Below are positions 10,174-18,483 of a DNA stretch of 64,000 bases, piece by piece. Made by a program: the position numbers and the translations under genes. The stretch spans positions 62,001-126,000 of the forward strand of contig JASFYJ010000003.1 of NCBI GenBank assembly GCA_030055525.1, given 5' to 3'. How positions within the stretch are numbered: the stretch's first letter is position 1; each line of letters starts with the position of its first letter. The notes beneath the pieces were generated by a model. The model saw only the letters and a list, made by a program, of their open reading frames with translations. It searched no databases and was not told the origin of the DNA. Source of the stretch: Archaeoglobales archaeon. Lineage in GTDB: Archaea; Halobacteriota; Archaeoglobi; Archaeoglobales; Archaeoglobaceae.

Positions 10174-10612
10174 GTTCAAATCAGACCAAGATGGGATTGA
10201 AAGATACCAAACCAAGCTTTTATTTTTAACTTTCCGTGGTTTGTTCAAATCAGACCAAGATGGGATTGAAAGCATAAAAAATACAAAGAAATCAGAAGAA
10301 TAGTATATAGGTTCAAATCAGACCAAGATGGGATTGAAAGAGCAATACAAATGCTCAAACGCTCGTAAATCATGCTGGTTCAAATCAGACCAAGATGGGA
10401 TTGAAAGTAAACGAAAATCATGGTGCATGACCATTTTTGCGAAAGTTCAAATCAGACCAAGGTGGGATTGAAAGGATGCAAAGATGATCATTAAAAGATG
10501 GAACCCGGAGAGTTCAAATCAGACCAAGATGGGATTGAAAGGAGATCTATGCAGAAATCAAGGATCTACCAGAGATTCAGCAGTTCAAATCAGACCAAGA
10601 TGGGATTGAAAG
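10174..10612 (+). CRISPR. CRISPR array, 7 repeats and 6 spacers
   Basis: Seven 30-base repeats begin at 10174, 10243, 10311, 10378, 10445, 10512 and 10583. Each starts GTTCAAATCAGACC and ends GGGATTGAAAG. All are identical except the fifth, which has GGTGGG instead of GATGGG. The spacers are 39, 38, 37, 37, 37 and 41 bases long and unrelated to one another. The 3' end ATTGAAAG is the standard 8-base crRNA handle, so transcription is rightward, away from the leader at 9610-10173. From memory the repeat is nearly that of Archaeoglobus fulgidus. The array is short and its last repeat is not degenerate. Confidence 0.98.
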
Positions 10613-10645
10613 TAAATTTTTAATATTCGAAAGCTAACTCAACTC

Positions 10646-11059
10646 ATGGATAGGAAGTGGCTTAGCATTGCAATCTATCTGTGCTTAGTAGCAGTCAGTG
10701 TTGCTGCGTATGTCCATTACTCTATTGCTGGGACTGTAAGGATTTTTGAATCTGATATATCTGCATCTCCAAGCAGTTTTTCAGTAGATTTAGCTAAAGG
10801 TACTGAATACGTTAAGCAAATAACGGTAAAAAACAATGGAAGTTCTCAACGTACGATATACTTTGAAGATGTTGTAGAAGGTCCAACTCCAGATAAGATA
10901 AGCGTATCCTTTAAGAATACGTTGGGAGAGAGCATATACTCGTCTAAAAAGCTAACATTAGATGCAAAATCTGAAGCTAAGGTCAACGTACACATAGATG
11001 TCAAAAGTGATGCAGAAGATGGTAGCTACAAAATATACATATTCGTAAAGGAGAGCTGA
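10646..11059 (+). CDS. Secreted or membrane-anchored Ig-like protein
   Basis: The 137-residue protein has one N-terminal hydrophobic segment (about residues 5-28), which is a signal peptide or anchor. A beta-rich domain follows with the pattern of NEW3/CARDB-like Ig folds (VKQITVKNNGSSQRTIYF near the middle and EDGSYKIYIFV at the end). It begins 33 bases after the last CRISPR repeat, with an AT-rich promoter-like stretch between. The function is not recognisable. It may act together with the small membrane protein downstream. Confidence 0.65.
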   Translation: MDRKWLSIAIYLCLVAVSVAAYVHYSIAGTVRIFESDISASPSSFSVDLAKGTEYVKQITVKNNGSSQRTIYFEDVVEGPTPDKISVSFKNTLGESIYSSKKLTLDAKSEAKVNVHIDVKSDAEDGSYKIYIFVKES

Positions 11060-11100
11060 AATTTTAAAAAATTTTTTATGTTGCTGAGCTAACAAAATCT

Positions 11101-11361
11101 ATGTTAAGACTAAAACTTCGTGGGGTTGTAGCTCTGTTGATGCTCTTTCTATGGACAGTAGTAGCGATTTCTGGTTATCTAATTTATATCTCCCCTTCCG
11201 GTCCGAGATCGGGGAAAACCATTATCTTTTTGCTCACTAAAAGTGAGTGGATAGATGTTCACTTTTACACGGCAATACTGGCTGGTTTGATTACAATTGT
11301 GCACATAATAATAGATTACAGAACCCTTAAAGCCTGTGTGAACATGCTTGTAAAGAGGTAA
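11101..11361 (+). CDS. Small two-helix membrane protein, DUF4405-like
   Basis: Residues 8-29 and 55-75 of this 86-residue protein are hydrophobic. A histidine sits at the start of the second segment (DVHFYTAILAGL) and another inside it (TIVHIIIDY). That histidine-in-helix pattern resembles DUF4405 and other small cytochrome b-like membrane proteins, so haem binding is possible but unproven. It follows the secreted protein by 41 bases on the same strand. Confidence 0.6.
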   Translation: MLRLKLRGVVALLMLFLWTVVAISGYLIYISPSGPRSGKTIIFLLTKSEWIDVHFYTAILAGLITIVHIIIDYRTLKACVNMLVKR

Positions 11362-11394
11362 GAGTTTTAAAAAAATATTAACTAAAATTAAAAA

Positions 11395-12192
11395 TCAACC
11401 GAAGATTTCTCCCCTCTTCTCACCTTTTGGTTTAGTTGGAACAAACTCAACCCCATAACGTTGCATCATTGGTTGAGGATAGAGCTCCATAAGTTCGTAA
11501 ACTTCCGGTGGAACTTCAGTATTAACGTTCAATCCCAATTGCTTTGCTACATTTGCTGTTATTGGATAATCGTGAGTCCAACGACCTTCAGTAAGTATTT
11601 TTGCAACCTCTCTCGCCTTTTCTTCTCCAAGTTTGTCCTTCAGTAACTCATATACCGTCTCCCTAACCTGTTCTATAGCCTTCTCAGCTATATCTGCAAG
11701 AATCAGCGTTTCGTCATCTATATCTTTTGGATCTTTCTTTTGAACTGCCCTAAGAATGGAAGGAGCGGGATAGTTCATTATTTGAGGATCTAGAGGACCT
11801 AAAACAGCATTCGGGTCCATTATTATTTCATCTGCCGCAAGAGCTATTAAAGTTCCACCGCTCATTGCATAGTGAGGTACTATCACTGTAGTTTTCGCTG
11901 GATGATCTTTCAGAGCTTTTGCAATTTGAGTTGCAGCCAAAACCAGCCCTCCAGGAGTGTGGATGATCAGATCGATAGGCTTATCTTTCGGTGTACTCCT
12001 GATAGCTCTAAGAACTTTTTCAGAATCATCGATGTCTATGTATCGGTAGATAGGTAGGCCAAGAAAACCAATTGTCTCCTGCCTGTGGATTAGAGATATT
12101 ACATTGCTATTTCTTTTTTCACCGAGCTTTTGCATAACTTTTCTTCTTGCAGCTAAAAGTTGTTGATGCCTTAATTGAGGTGCAAAGATCAA
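11395..12192 (-). CDS. SDH-family (ClpP/SppA-like) serine protease
   Basis: The protein belongs to the archaeal SDH-proteinase (PF01972) group of the ClpP-crotonase fold. The catalytic Ser111 lies in HYAMSGGTL, with the preceding IIHTPGGLVLAA strand-loop and the MDPNAVLGPLDPQ segment. The visible frame can only start at the TTG at 12192 (265 residues), right after an in-frame TAG. The 19 codons upstream (ATG at 12252) encode a membrane helix in the same frame, which family members have. The protease domain itself is intact. Whether it is made by re-initiation, or is membrane-detached here, cannot be decided from sequence. Confidence 0.85.
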   Translation of the reverse strand: MIFAPQLRHQQLLAARRKVMQKLGEKRNSNVISLIHRQETIGFLGLPIYRYIDIDDSEKVLRAIRSTPKDKPIDLIIHTPGGLVLAATQIAKALKDHPAKTTVIVPHYAMSGGTLIALAADEIIMDPNAVLGPLDPQIMNYPAPSILRAVQKKDPKDIDDETLILADIAEKAIEQVRETVYELLKDKLGEEKAREVAKILTEGRWTHDYPITANVAKQLGLNVNTEVPPEVYELMELYPQPMMQRYGVEFVPTKPKGEKRGEIFG

Positions 12193-12252
12193 CTAGAGGA
12201 GCAGGAGTATCCAAAAGAGGCCACTTAAAAATCCAAAGGGATCCGAGTTCAT
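12193..12252 (-). pseudogene. Leader/TM segment of the SDH protease, ended by in-frame TAG
   Basis: The ATG at 12252 is preceded by AAGGATCA and an AT-rich TATA-like stretch on the minus strand, so it looks like the real start. It encodes MNSDPFGFLSGLF, then WILLLL, a membrane helix. A TAG at 12195-12193 follows, and the frame continues without a gap as LIFAPQLRHQQ. Family members carry such a helix fused to the protease domain. A single-base change (for example from TTG, TCG or TGG) would explain the stop. Confidence 0.6.
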
Positions 12253-12327
12253 GTGATCCTTTTGAATTCAAAATTTAAAAACATTTCAGCTAGAAGATTT
12301 AGAAACAGGAGATGAAAAGGGAGAAGT

Positions 12328-12795
12328 ATGAGGATGCAGAGGCTTAGAAAAAAAGATGCAAAAAAGATAAGTGAGGAAGTTAAGGAAAGGGCAGGGATAG
12401 ATGTTAGCGGAGAGATGGATCTTGTAAATTTCGAAGACGTTAACATAATATTGGTAAACAGTGAACCTTTGCTTTTGGAGTACGAAGGTAAGCACTACGT
12501 AAGCGTCTATGGAGCGATCAAGCTGAAACCGAACAAATACGAGGTTAGGGTGGATGAGGGAGCGATGAAATTTATAATGAACGGGGCAGACATAATGAAG
12601 CCGGGGATAGTATATGCAGATCCGAATATAAAGGAAGGTGACTTCGTTTTTGTCACTGTGGAAGGAAAACAAAGTCCAATAGCGATCGGTATTGCTTTAT
12701 GCAGTGGCGAAGAAATGAAAGGAAAAGGGAAGGCAGTGAAAAATTTAAATTATGTAGGTGATGATATCTGGAATGCATTCCTAAAGAAAACATAA
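12328..12795 (+). CDS. PUA-domain RNA-binding protein
   Basis: The 155-residue protein has an N-terminal alpha-beta half (residues 1-75) and a C-terminal PUA domain (about 75-150). The PUA domain has the VDEGAMKFIMNGADIMKPGI strand-turn and EGDFVFVTVEGKQSPIAIG, as in MCT-1-like and DUF1947-PUA archaeal proteins that bind tRNA or rRNA. It diverges from the SDH protease gene and lies 31 bases before gatC. A second in-frame ATG at 12334 is possible. The exact role is unknown. Confidence 0.8.
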   Translation: MRMQRLRKKDAKKISEEVKERAGIDVSGEMDLVNFEDVNIILVNSEPLLLEYEGKHYVSVYGAIKLKPNKYEVRVDEGAMKFIMNGADIMKPGIVYADPNIKEGDFVFVTVEGKQSPIAIGIALCSGEEMKGKGKAVKNLNYVGDDIWNAFLKKT

Positions 12796-12826
12796 CTGTT
12801 TTTATCCCTGCCATGATGCAAAGTCT

Positions 12827-13105
12827 ATGGTAGAGATCAAAGACGTCTATCACGTAGCTGAACTGGCAAACATAGAGATTAGTGATAAGGAGGCCGAAAA
12901 ATTCAGAGTTGAGTTTGAAAAAATTCTTGAATACTTCGACGTTCTTGACGAAGTACCTGATGTTAGACCAACTTATCATGTTGTAACCCTATACAACGTA
13001 TTTAGGGAAGACAAACCAGGAAGATGTTTAACCCAAGAAGAGGTGTTGTTAAACACACAACATAAGGAGGAGGGGTTCTTCAGAGGACCAAAGGTGGTCG
13101 AATGA
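12827..13105 (+). CDS. gatC: Glutamyl/aspartyl-tRNA amidotransferase subunit C
   Basis: GatC stabilises the GatA-GatB transamidosome that makes Asn-tRNA(Asn) or Gln-tRNA(Gln). The 92 residues show the family pattern: VYHVAELANIEISDKEAEKF, FEKILEYFDVLDEVPDV, and the C-terminal EGFFRGPKVVE. It overlaps gatA by 4 bases. gatB is not in this window. Confidence 0.93.
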   Translation: MVEIKDVYHVAELANIEISDKEAEKFRVEFEKILEYFDVLDEVPDVRPTYHVVTLYNVFREDKPGRCLTQEEVLLNTQHKEEGFFRGPKVVE

Positions 13106-14478
13106 AAATAGCTGAATGGAGAGAAAAAGTACTGGAAGTTGGTTGCTACGAAGCGATTTCAGAAATGCTCAAAAGGATTGAGAAGAGTAAACTAAATGCA
13201 TACATAACCGTATGCAAAGAGGAGGCATTGAAAAAAGCTGAAGAGTTCGATAAAGGTAAGTTAAAAGGTAAACTGGCAGGAATTCCTGTTGCTGTAAAGG
13301 ACAACATATCCACAAAAGGGATCCTTACGACATGTGCATCTAAGATGCTTTCAAATTATAAACCAGTATTTGATGCACACGTTGTTGAAAGGCTTAAGGA
13401 AGAGGGAGCGATAATAATAGGAAAAACGAACATGGATGAGTTTGGAATGGGGACAACAACGGAGACCTCCTATTACGGAGTTGTGAGGAACCCGTACGAT
13501 CTCAATAGGGTTGCTGGTGGTAGCAGTGGTGGGAGTGGGGCCGCTTTGGTTAACGATGAATGCGTATTATCTTTAGGCACGGACACTGGTGGCAGTATTA
13601 GATGCCCCGCTAGTTTTTGTGGAGTTTACGGTTTGAAACCAACATACGGCTTAGTATCGAGGTATGGTTTAATACCCTATGCAAACTCCCTAGAGCAGAT
13701 TGGACCGATGGCAACTTGCGTCGAAGATCTTGCGTTGCTTTTAGAAGTTATATCTGGAAAAGATGAAAGAGATTCAACAAATGCTGGAAGATGTTTCAGC
13801 TTTTCGAGAGTGGAAAATAAATATAAAATAGGTGTAATAAAAGAAATGAGCTGCAATGAAGATGTAATGGAAAAGTACGAAGAGACTTTATCTGAACTGA
13901 GAAAATTCTACGATATAGAGTACGTAAGTTTGCAATCTATGAAGTTTGCACTTGCAGCATACTATGTGATTGCAATGAGTGAAGCATCTTCAAACCTTGC
14001 AAGGTACGATGGAGTAAGATACGGTTACACCATTGAAAAGTTGGAATCCTGGCGAAAGTTCTCTTCAAAGGTTAGAGCCGAAGGTTTTGGTGAAGAAGTT
14101 AAACGCAGAATAATGCTCGGAAGTTACGCTTTATCTGCCGGATATTACGGGAAATATTATCTTAAAGCTCTAAAAGCAAGAACTCTTATAATAGAGGATT
14201 TCAAAAGAGCTTTTGAGAAGTTTGACCTCCTAATAGCCCCAACGATGCCAACTGTGGCTTTTAAAATTGGCGAACTAAAAGATCCGCTAACGATGTACCT
14301 TGCAGACGTGAATACTGTGCCCGCAAATTTAGCCGGTTTACCGGCGATGAGTATTCCGATAGGTTTTGTAAACAAGCTCCCGGTTGGTCTGCAAGCTATA
14401 GCCAACTATTTCAACGAAAACATGTTATTGAACTTCGCTTACGATTTGGAAAGATTAAATATAGCCAAAGTCTGCTAG
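13102..14478 (+). CDS. gatA: Glutamyl/aspartyl-tRNA amidotransferase subunit A
   Basis: GatA releases ammonia from glutamine for tRNA-dependent amidation. The amidase-signature triad is complete: Lys66 (PVAVKDN), cis-Ser141 (GGSSGGSG) and nucleophile Ser165 (DTGGSIRCPA). The length of 458 residues is normal. It forms an operon with gatC. Its last 24 bases overlap the 3' end of a convergent nuclease gene. Confidence 0.96.
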   Translation: MKIAEWREKVLEVGCYEAISEMLKRIEKSKLNAYITVCKEEALKKAEEFDKGKLKGKLAGIPVAVKDNISTKGILTTCASKMLSNYKPVFDAHVVERLKEEGAIIIGKTNMDEFGMGTTTETSYYGVVRNPYDLNRVAGGSSGGSGAALVNDECVLSLGTDTGGSIRCPASFCGVYGLKPTYGLVSRYGLIPYANSLEQIGPMATCVEDLALLLEVISGKDERDSTNAGRCFSFSRVENKYKIGVIKEMSCNEDVMEKYEETLSELRKFYDIEYVSLQSMKFALAAYYVIAMSEASSNLARYDGVRYGYTIEKLESWRKFSSKVRAEGFGEEVKRRIMLGSYALSAGYYGKYYLKALKARTLIIEDFKRAFEKFDLLIAPTMPTVAFKIGELKDPLTMYLADVNTVPANLAGLPAMSIPIGFVNKLPVGLQAIANYFNENMLLNFAYDLERLNIAKVC

Positions 14479-14844
14479 ATAAGTGTAGATGTTATTTAAA
14501 AAATCGTTGAAGGATTGAAAAGGTACGATTATGCATTCCGAGTGATAGTAGATAAGATCGTCGATGAAAGATACAACTACCGGTATGCACTTTTTTCCCA
14601 AAATTTTTGATAGCCTTTTGCACCTTTCAGCATGCTTTTCAGCCTCCTTCTTTAACTGAGATACCCTATAGCGATGTGAAGAGTAAAATTTCGCATCTAT
14701 CCCTAAAACAAGGTCAAATCTAACTGCTAAAACATCTATCTCTCCTCTACCCAATTCATCTTTGAAATTGAAGTGAAATTTCACTTTAAACTCGTTTTCT
14801 TCGCATACTCTTCTCACCTGATCTTCAAACTCTCTCCAGTTCAC
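14455..14844 (-). CDS. PD-(D/E)XK restriction-endonuclease-like protein
   Basis: The 129-residue protein has an N-terminal helix (WREFEDQVRRVCEENEF) and then the nuclease core GEIDVLAVRFDLVLGIDAKFY, where Asp and the D-x-K pair match the PD-(D/E)XK active site. The overall layout resembles archaeal Holliday-junction-resolvase and Mrr-like small nucleases. The substrate is unknown. It is convergent with gatA, overlapping by 24 bases, and its 5' end is 34 bases from the divergent THEP1 gene. Confidence 0.7.
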   Translation of the reverse strand: MNWREFEDQVRRVCEENEFKVKFHFNFKDELGRGEIDVLAVRFDLVLGIDAKFYSSHRYRVSQLKKEAEKHAERCKRLSKILGKKCIPVVVSFIDDLIYYHSECIIVPFQSFNDFLNNIYTYLADFGYI

Positions 14845-14878
14845 AAAGAACTTTAATCCCTAAGTCAATAAAAAACTC

Positions 14879-15367
14879 GTGAAGGTAGCCCTTACAGGCA
14901 GACCGGGTGTGGGTAAGACGACAGTTTGCCTTAAAGTTTTTGGACAGTTGAAGCCGAGAGTGGCAGGTTTCGTGACTACAGAGGTGAGAGAGGGCAAAAA
15001 CAGAGTAGGATTTAAGCTTAAAGATTTAAGAAGTGGAAAAGATGTTTGGCTTGCAAAAATTGGAGATGGTAAACCTAAAGTTGGAAAATACGTCGTTTTC
15101 GTTGAAAATCTTGAAAAATTTCTTGATAACTTAGATCTCCACGCCGAAGTACTCATCGTTGACGAAGTTGGCCCAATGGAGCTTAAAAGCCAAAAATTTG
15201 TGAAGTTCATTGAAGATGAAATTTTTAGCCGTGAAAAAGTTCTGGCCACTGTACATTACAAGGCATCGCATCCAATAGCAGAAAAGATACGAAAAGAATT
15301 CAAGCTTTTTACGATCGACGAAGAGAATAGAGAAAAGGTTGTGGAAGAAATAATAAAAACTCTATGA
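14879..15367 (+). CDS. Nucleoside-triphosphatase THEP1
   Basis: THEP1 proteins are P-loop NTPases of thermophiles with broad nucleotide specificity. Walker A is GRPGVGKTT at residues 7-15, and Walker B is LIVDEVGPMEL near residue 100. The start is the GTG at 14879. The length of 162 residues is typical. It overlaps trm1 by 4 bases, implying coupled translation. The cellular role is uncertain; RNA-related functions have been suggested for the family. Confidence 0.9.
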   Translation: MKVALTGRPGVGKTTVCLKVFGQLKPRVAGFVTTEVREGKNRVGFKLKDLRSGKDVWLAKIGDGKPKVGKYVVFVENLEKFLDNLDLHAEVLIVDEVGPMELKSQKFVKFIEDEIFSREKVLATVHYKASHPIAEKIRKEFKLFTIDEENREKVVEEIIKTL

Positions 15368-16419
15368 TCTTCGAAGGCAAGGCGAAGATAGAAACGGATG
15401 GGGTATTTTACAATCCAAGAATGAAATTCTGTAGAAATCTCGATATGAAGATCTACGCGGTAATTGATTCAAAAGAATACCTAGACGCACTAGCAGCGAG
15501 TGGAGTTAGAGGGATAAGAGCAAAGATTGAAGCATCTAAGATGTCATCGTTCAACGATGCTAATCCAAAAGCTGTAGAAGTGATAAAAAAGAATCTAAAG
15601 CTTAACGAAATTGATGCTGAAGTCTACAATGAAGATGCAAGCTTACTGATGAGAAGAAAAAAGTTTGAACATATAGATCTCGACCCTTTCGGTTCTCCGG
15701 CGCAGTTCATGGATTCAGCATGTTATTCAGCTAAAAGATTCTTAAGTATCACAGCAACCGATACAGCCGCTCTATGCGGAAGTTCAAAATCTTCAGAGTT
15801 AAGAAAGTATGGCGTTTACGCAATAAAGACGGATGCTTATTGGGAAATCGGATTAAGAGTGCTCATCGGTTTCGTATGCAGAGAAGCAACGAAGTATGAA
15901 AAAGTTGCACTTCCTATAGCTTCTTGGGCAAAAGAACATTACTATCGGGTACATTTCAGGATTAAACGATCTACTTCCCAATCTGCAAAGATATACGAAA
16001 AAATCGGCTTTATATTTTACTGCCCCAGATGCTGTTCGAAATTAGCCTTGCCCTTAGGAGATGTAGCCGAAAGATGTAGCTGCGGCGAAAAATTTTCAGC
16101 CATCGGCCCTTTATGGATTGGAGAGCTGAAAGATGTTGAGGTTATCAAAAAAGCTGTCAAAATTGCCGAACCTTCTGAAATTCAAGAGAAAAAATTTTTA
16201 GAATCTATTTTAAATGAGCTCGATTTACCTACAGCTTACAGCATCTCGCATATTGCAAAAAGACTGCGAATAAGCCCACCCAGCACAGAGAAATTAATAG
16301 AGAAGCTTGAAGAGTTAGGGTATAAGGCCTCACGAACTCATTACTGTGGATTCTGCTTTAAGACCAACGCAGAAATAGAGGAAATCGAAAAGATCATTTA
16401 CCCATTATCCCGAGTATAG
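15364..16419 (+). CDS. trm1: tRNA (guanine26-N2)-dimethyltransferase Trm1
   Basis: Trm1 makes N2,N2-dimethylguanosine at position 26. The Rossmann methyltransferase core is seen as LDALAASGVRGIRAKIE (SAM motif I), and the active-site motif is HIDLDPFGSPAQF. The C-terminal half carries a zinc-type cysteine cluster (CPRCCSK and CSCGEKF). The length of 351 residues is normal for archaeal Trm1. The 3' end overlaps the convergent small basic protein by 26 bases. Confidence 0.95.
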   Translation: MIFEGKAKIETDGVFYNPRMKFCRNLDMKIYAVIDSKEYLDALAASGVRGIRAKIEASKMSSFNDANPKAVEVIKKNLKLNEIDAEVYNEDASLLMRRKKFEHIDLDPFGSPAQFMDSACYSAKRFLSITATDTAALCGSSKSSELRKYGVYAIKTDAYWEIGLRVLIGFVCREATKYEKVALPIASWAKEHYYRVHFRIKRSTSQSAKIYEKIGFIFYCPRCCSKLALPLGDVAERCSCGEKFSAIGPLWIGELKDVEVIKKAVKIAEPSEIQEKKFLESILNELDLPTAYSISHIAKRLRISPPSTEKLIEKLEELGYKASRTHYCGFCFKTNAEIEEIEKIIYPLSRV

Positions 16420-16582
16420 ACTTCGGAGATCTCTTTATCCTTCTTCTCTTCTTTCCCTCTGCATCATACTTCTGATTCGGTCCAGGTTTCTTGTAGTTCT
16501 GCCACTTGGTAGGCACGAGCCTATACTCATTGCTTCCTCTTTTTTTGATCTTTACCCACGTTGTGGTTCCTGTCTTGCCCAT
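16394..16582 (-). CDS. Conserved small basic archaeal protein (DUF5350-like)
   Basis: The 62-residue, very basic protein starts MGKTGTTTWVKIKKRG and ends KKRRRIKRSPKSILGIMGK. I recognise the pattern as a conserved archaeal family of unknown function, probably DUF5350. The charge suggests RNA or ribosome association, which is inference. The ATG is well placed and the gene is convergent with trm1. Confidence 0.7.
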   Translation of the reverse strand: MGKTGTTTWVKIKKRGSNEYRLVPTKWQNYKKPGPNQKYDAEGKKRRRIKRSPKSILGIMGK

Positions 16583-16654
16583 AAACTATGCAGCCGTTCT
16601 GAGAATATAAACCTTTCATCCAGCTCAGCATCGAGCTAAAAAATAATGTGAAAA

Positions 16655-17329
16655 TCAACCCTTCAGCTGAAGATATGCGATCGTCAACGCTACGCCAGAG
16701 TAGGTAGTTGTTACCAAAGCAGAGAGGGCTGAGCCAAGGAAGGGGATCAGGTTTAGCACAAAACCGACCACGAGCAGGATGATTAACAGCACAATTAGAA
16801 AAACCACTACGTCGCCCAAATTTGTCTTTACTAAGTTTATACTTCTCTTTATGCCCTCAACAGCATCGACGTTCTCAAGCATTACAACTGGTATCGTGAA
16901 TGCAACGAAAAGAAGCCATATTAACGCTGGAATGACTAGCAATATCATTCCGATCATTGTACCTACGGAAATAATTATTGCAGCCACGAAAAGGTTTCCA
17001 ATTTTACTCATCGCAGCGCTAATGCCTTCGTTAAAACTCACCTTTCTGTTGTTCAGTTGTTCTTTCGTCATGTATACTATAGACCCCACGGCTATCAAAG
17101 ATACGATGAGCATCAGTAACGTAGCAACTAGGATCATTCCTACAAAAGCCATGCTAAACGCCATAGGCATTGTAAACATCGCCCCTCCCATTCCACCCAT
17201 TGCACCAACTCCTAAGGCAGCAAAAATCAGACCAAAGACGAATGGTAGCAAAGCTGGCACGAAAATCGCTGGATTTTCCCTTATTATGTCCACAGACTTC
17301 GTCAAAACCATCCCGATGTCGAGTTTCAT
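16655..17329 (-). CDS. Multi-pass membrane protein (DUF4013/DUF7544-like)
   Basis: From the ATG at 17329 the protein has 224 residues and five to six hydrophobic segments: VPALLPFVFGLIFAALG, a Met-rich Gly-rich second segment, and long C-terminal helices with IVLLIILLVVGFVL. The soluble loops (REN before TM1, EGIKRSINLVKTNLGDV before TM5) match archaeal glycerophosphodiesterase-membrane-domain-like proteins. An AAATATTTAT element about 27 bases before 17329 supports a leaderless start there over the upstream ATG at 17401. The function is unknown. Confidence 0.75.
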   Translation of the reverse strand: MKLDIGMVLTKSVDIIRENPAIFVPALLPFVFGLIFAALGVGAMGGMGGAMFTMPMAFSMAFVGMILVATLLMLIVSLIAVGSIVYMTKEQLNNRKVSFNEGISAAMSKIGNLFVAAIIISVGTMIGMILLVIPALIWLLFVAFTIPVVMLENVDAVEGIKRSINLVKTNLGDVVVFLIVLLIILLVVGFVLNLIPFLGSALSALVTTTYSGVALTIAYLQLKG

Positions 17330-17465
17330 GCTTTTTAAACCATCTTTCAAGGATAAATATTTTTCGTTTAAAAATTTCTCCCCAATAGGAGCTAAAAACA
17401 ACTACTAGTAAACAGTAAAGAAGAAATAGCAACTCTTAAGAAGAGAGATTTAGAGAGATATCACC

Positions 17466-17672
17466 ATGATTTTCGAACTTCCAGAAAATTTACGCAAAAC
17501 CGTTGCAGCTCTTTTAAAGCTTGGAGAAGGGACAGCATCAGACGTAGCCAGAGTAACTGGAAGAAGGAGAGCCACAGAAAGCCACTACTTAAACCTTCTA
17601 TTCTCACTGAACTATGTTGGCAAGAAAAAAATTGGAAAAAGAACATATTATTTTTTTAATAAAAAAATTTAA
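17466..17672 (+). CDS. Small winged-helix DNA-binding protein
   Basis: The 68-residue protein is a single wHTH domain. The helices TVAALLKLGEGTASDVARVTG and TESHYLNLLFSLNYVG form the HTH, and KKKIGKRTYYFF forms the wing, similar to ArsR/TrmB-type regulators. No effector domain is present. It diverges from the membrane-protein gene and could regulate it. Confidence 0.7.
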   Translation: MIFELPENLRKTVAALLKLGEGTASDVARVTGRRRATESHYLNLLFSLNYVGKKKIGKRTYYFFNKKI

Positions 17673-18359
17673 AAACAGTTGTTTAATTTTTTATATATAT
17701 CTATTAGGTTAAATGATATATTCTACTAGCTAAATTTTAAAAATATTTTATTTTCTAATCTCATTTTTTTATTCCAAAAATATTGTAATAACTAGTTTTA
17801 GGTTTACCTAAAACTTGCCGACATGGTGGTTCGCCTGTTCCAAAATTTATAAGAATGTAGGCACTTCTGCGAAGCAAAGCTCCACTAACTACAGAATTTA
17901 GCTGAAGTCGTGAAGGAGTATATAAACCCCGAAAAGAGCTAGTACAAAAAATTTGGAATAAAAATCTAAAGTAATTAAATACAAATTTACAATATAGTAA
18001 CTTAAATAACACTAGTAGATTCTAAAAATATATTAAATAATATTATTTTTTTATTTTATGATAAATCTCCAGATATATACTCGGCTAAATAATAGAGATA
18101 CGAATAATAAAAACATACAATTTAAAGAAAAATAATAATTAATTTTATAATTATTACCCTCACGAGAGCAGTAAAAAGTGAGTTATAGACTGAAAAGCTG
18201 AGGAATGTAGTTTATAGTTGAGGGGAGTTTATGAGTTAGAAAAACTGTTCGAGGATAGAGAGGACTTAGTAACGAATAGAGAGATTTTAAAATTGAAATG
18301 TTGCAATGAACTTCGATAAAAACAATCAAATTTCTCGAAGAATAACCAGATTCGCATGA
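17673..18359. other. AT-rich gap with an inverted repeat
   Basis: No supported gene lies in these 690 bases. Most of it is poly-A/T-like. A more GC-balanced island at about 17790-17950 contains a perfect 10-base inverted repeat, AGTTTTAGGT/ACCTAAAACT, with a 2-base loop (17794-17815). Beside it is a leftward frame that reads GTGEPPCRQVLGKPKT. This may be a remnant of a mobile element or a small structured RNA. The position next to tRNA-Asn is compatible with old integration events. Confidence 0.4.
17794..17815. repeat. Perfect 10-base inverted repeat
   Basis: AGTTTTAGGT, then TT, then ACCTAAAACT. The hairpin has a very tight loop and could be a terminator, a regulator site or an insertion-element end. 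Confidence 0.8.
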
Positions 18360-18432
18360 CGCCGCCGGCAGGATTCGAACCTGCGACCATGCGGTTAACA
18401 GCCGCACGCTCCACCAGCTGAGCTACGGCGGC
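18360..18432 (-). tRNA. tRNA-Asn (anticodon GTT)
   Basis: The minus strand folds as a complete tRNA. The acceptor stem is GCCGCCG with CGGCGGC and a G discriminator at 18360. The D arm is GCTCAGCTGGTGGAGC, the anticodon loop is CTGTTAA with GTT, and the T arm is GCAGGTTCGAATCCTGC. There is no intron and CCA is not encoded. An AATTTAAAT box upstream (about 18455-18470) can serve as promoter. It follows tiaS on the same strand. Confidence 0.97.
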
Positions 18433-18483
18433 AACAATTATCCAACTAACTGAGAGAATTTAAATTTTGTCCTTCATAGGTTT

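Noticed and set aside
10174-10612. tRNA-like signal from the GTTCAAATC string
   Set aside because: It resembles a T-loop but recurs every 67-71 bases as the CRISPR repeat, with no tRNA fold.
12193-12195. TAG read as pyrrolysine
   Set aside because: No pyl genes are visible and other genes in the window end in TAG (smc, for example). A point mutation or error is simpler.
17761-18012. 83-codon leftward frame in the gap before tRNA-Asn
   Set aside because: Only the last 35 codons look protein-like and they resemble no known domain. It is better treated as a possible mobile-element remnant.
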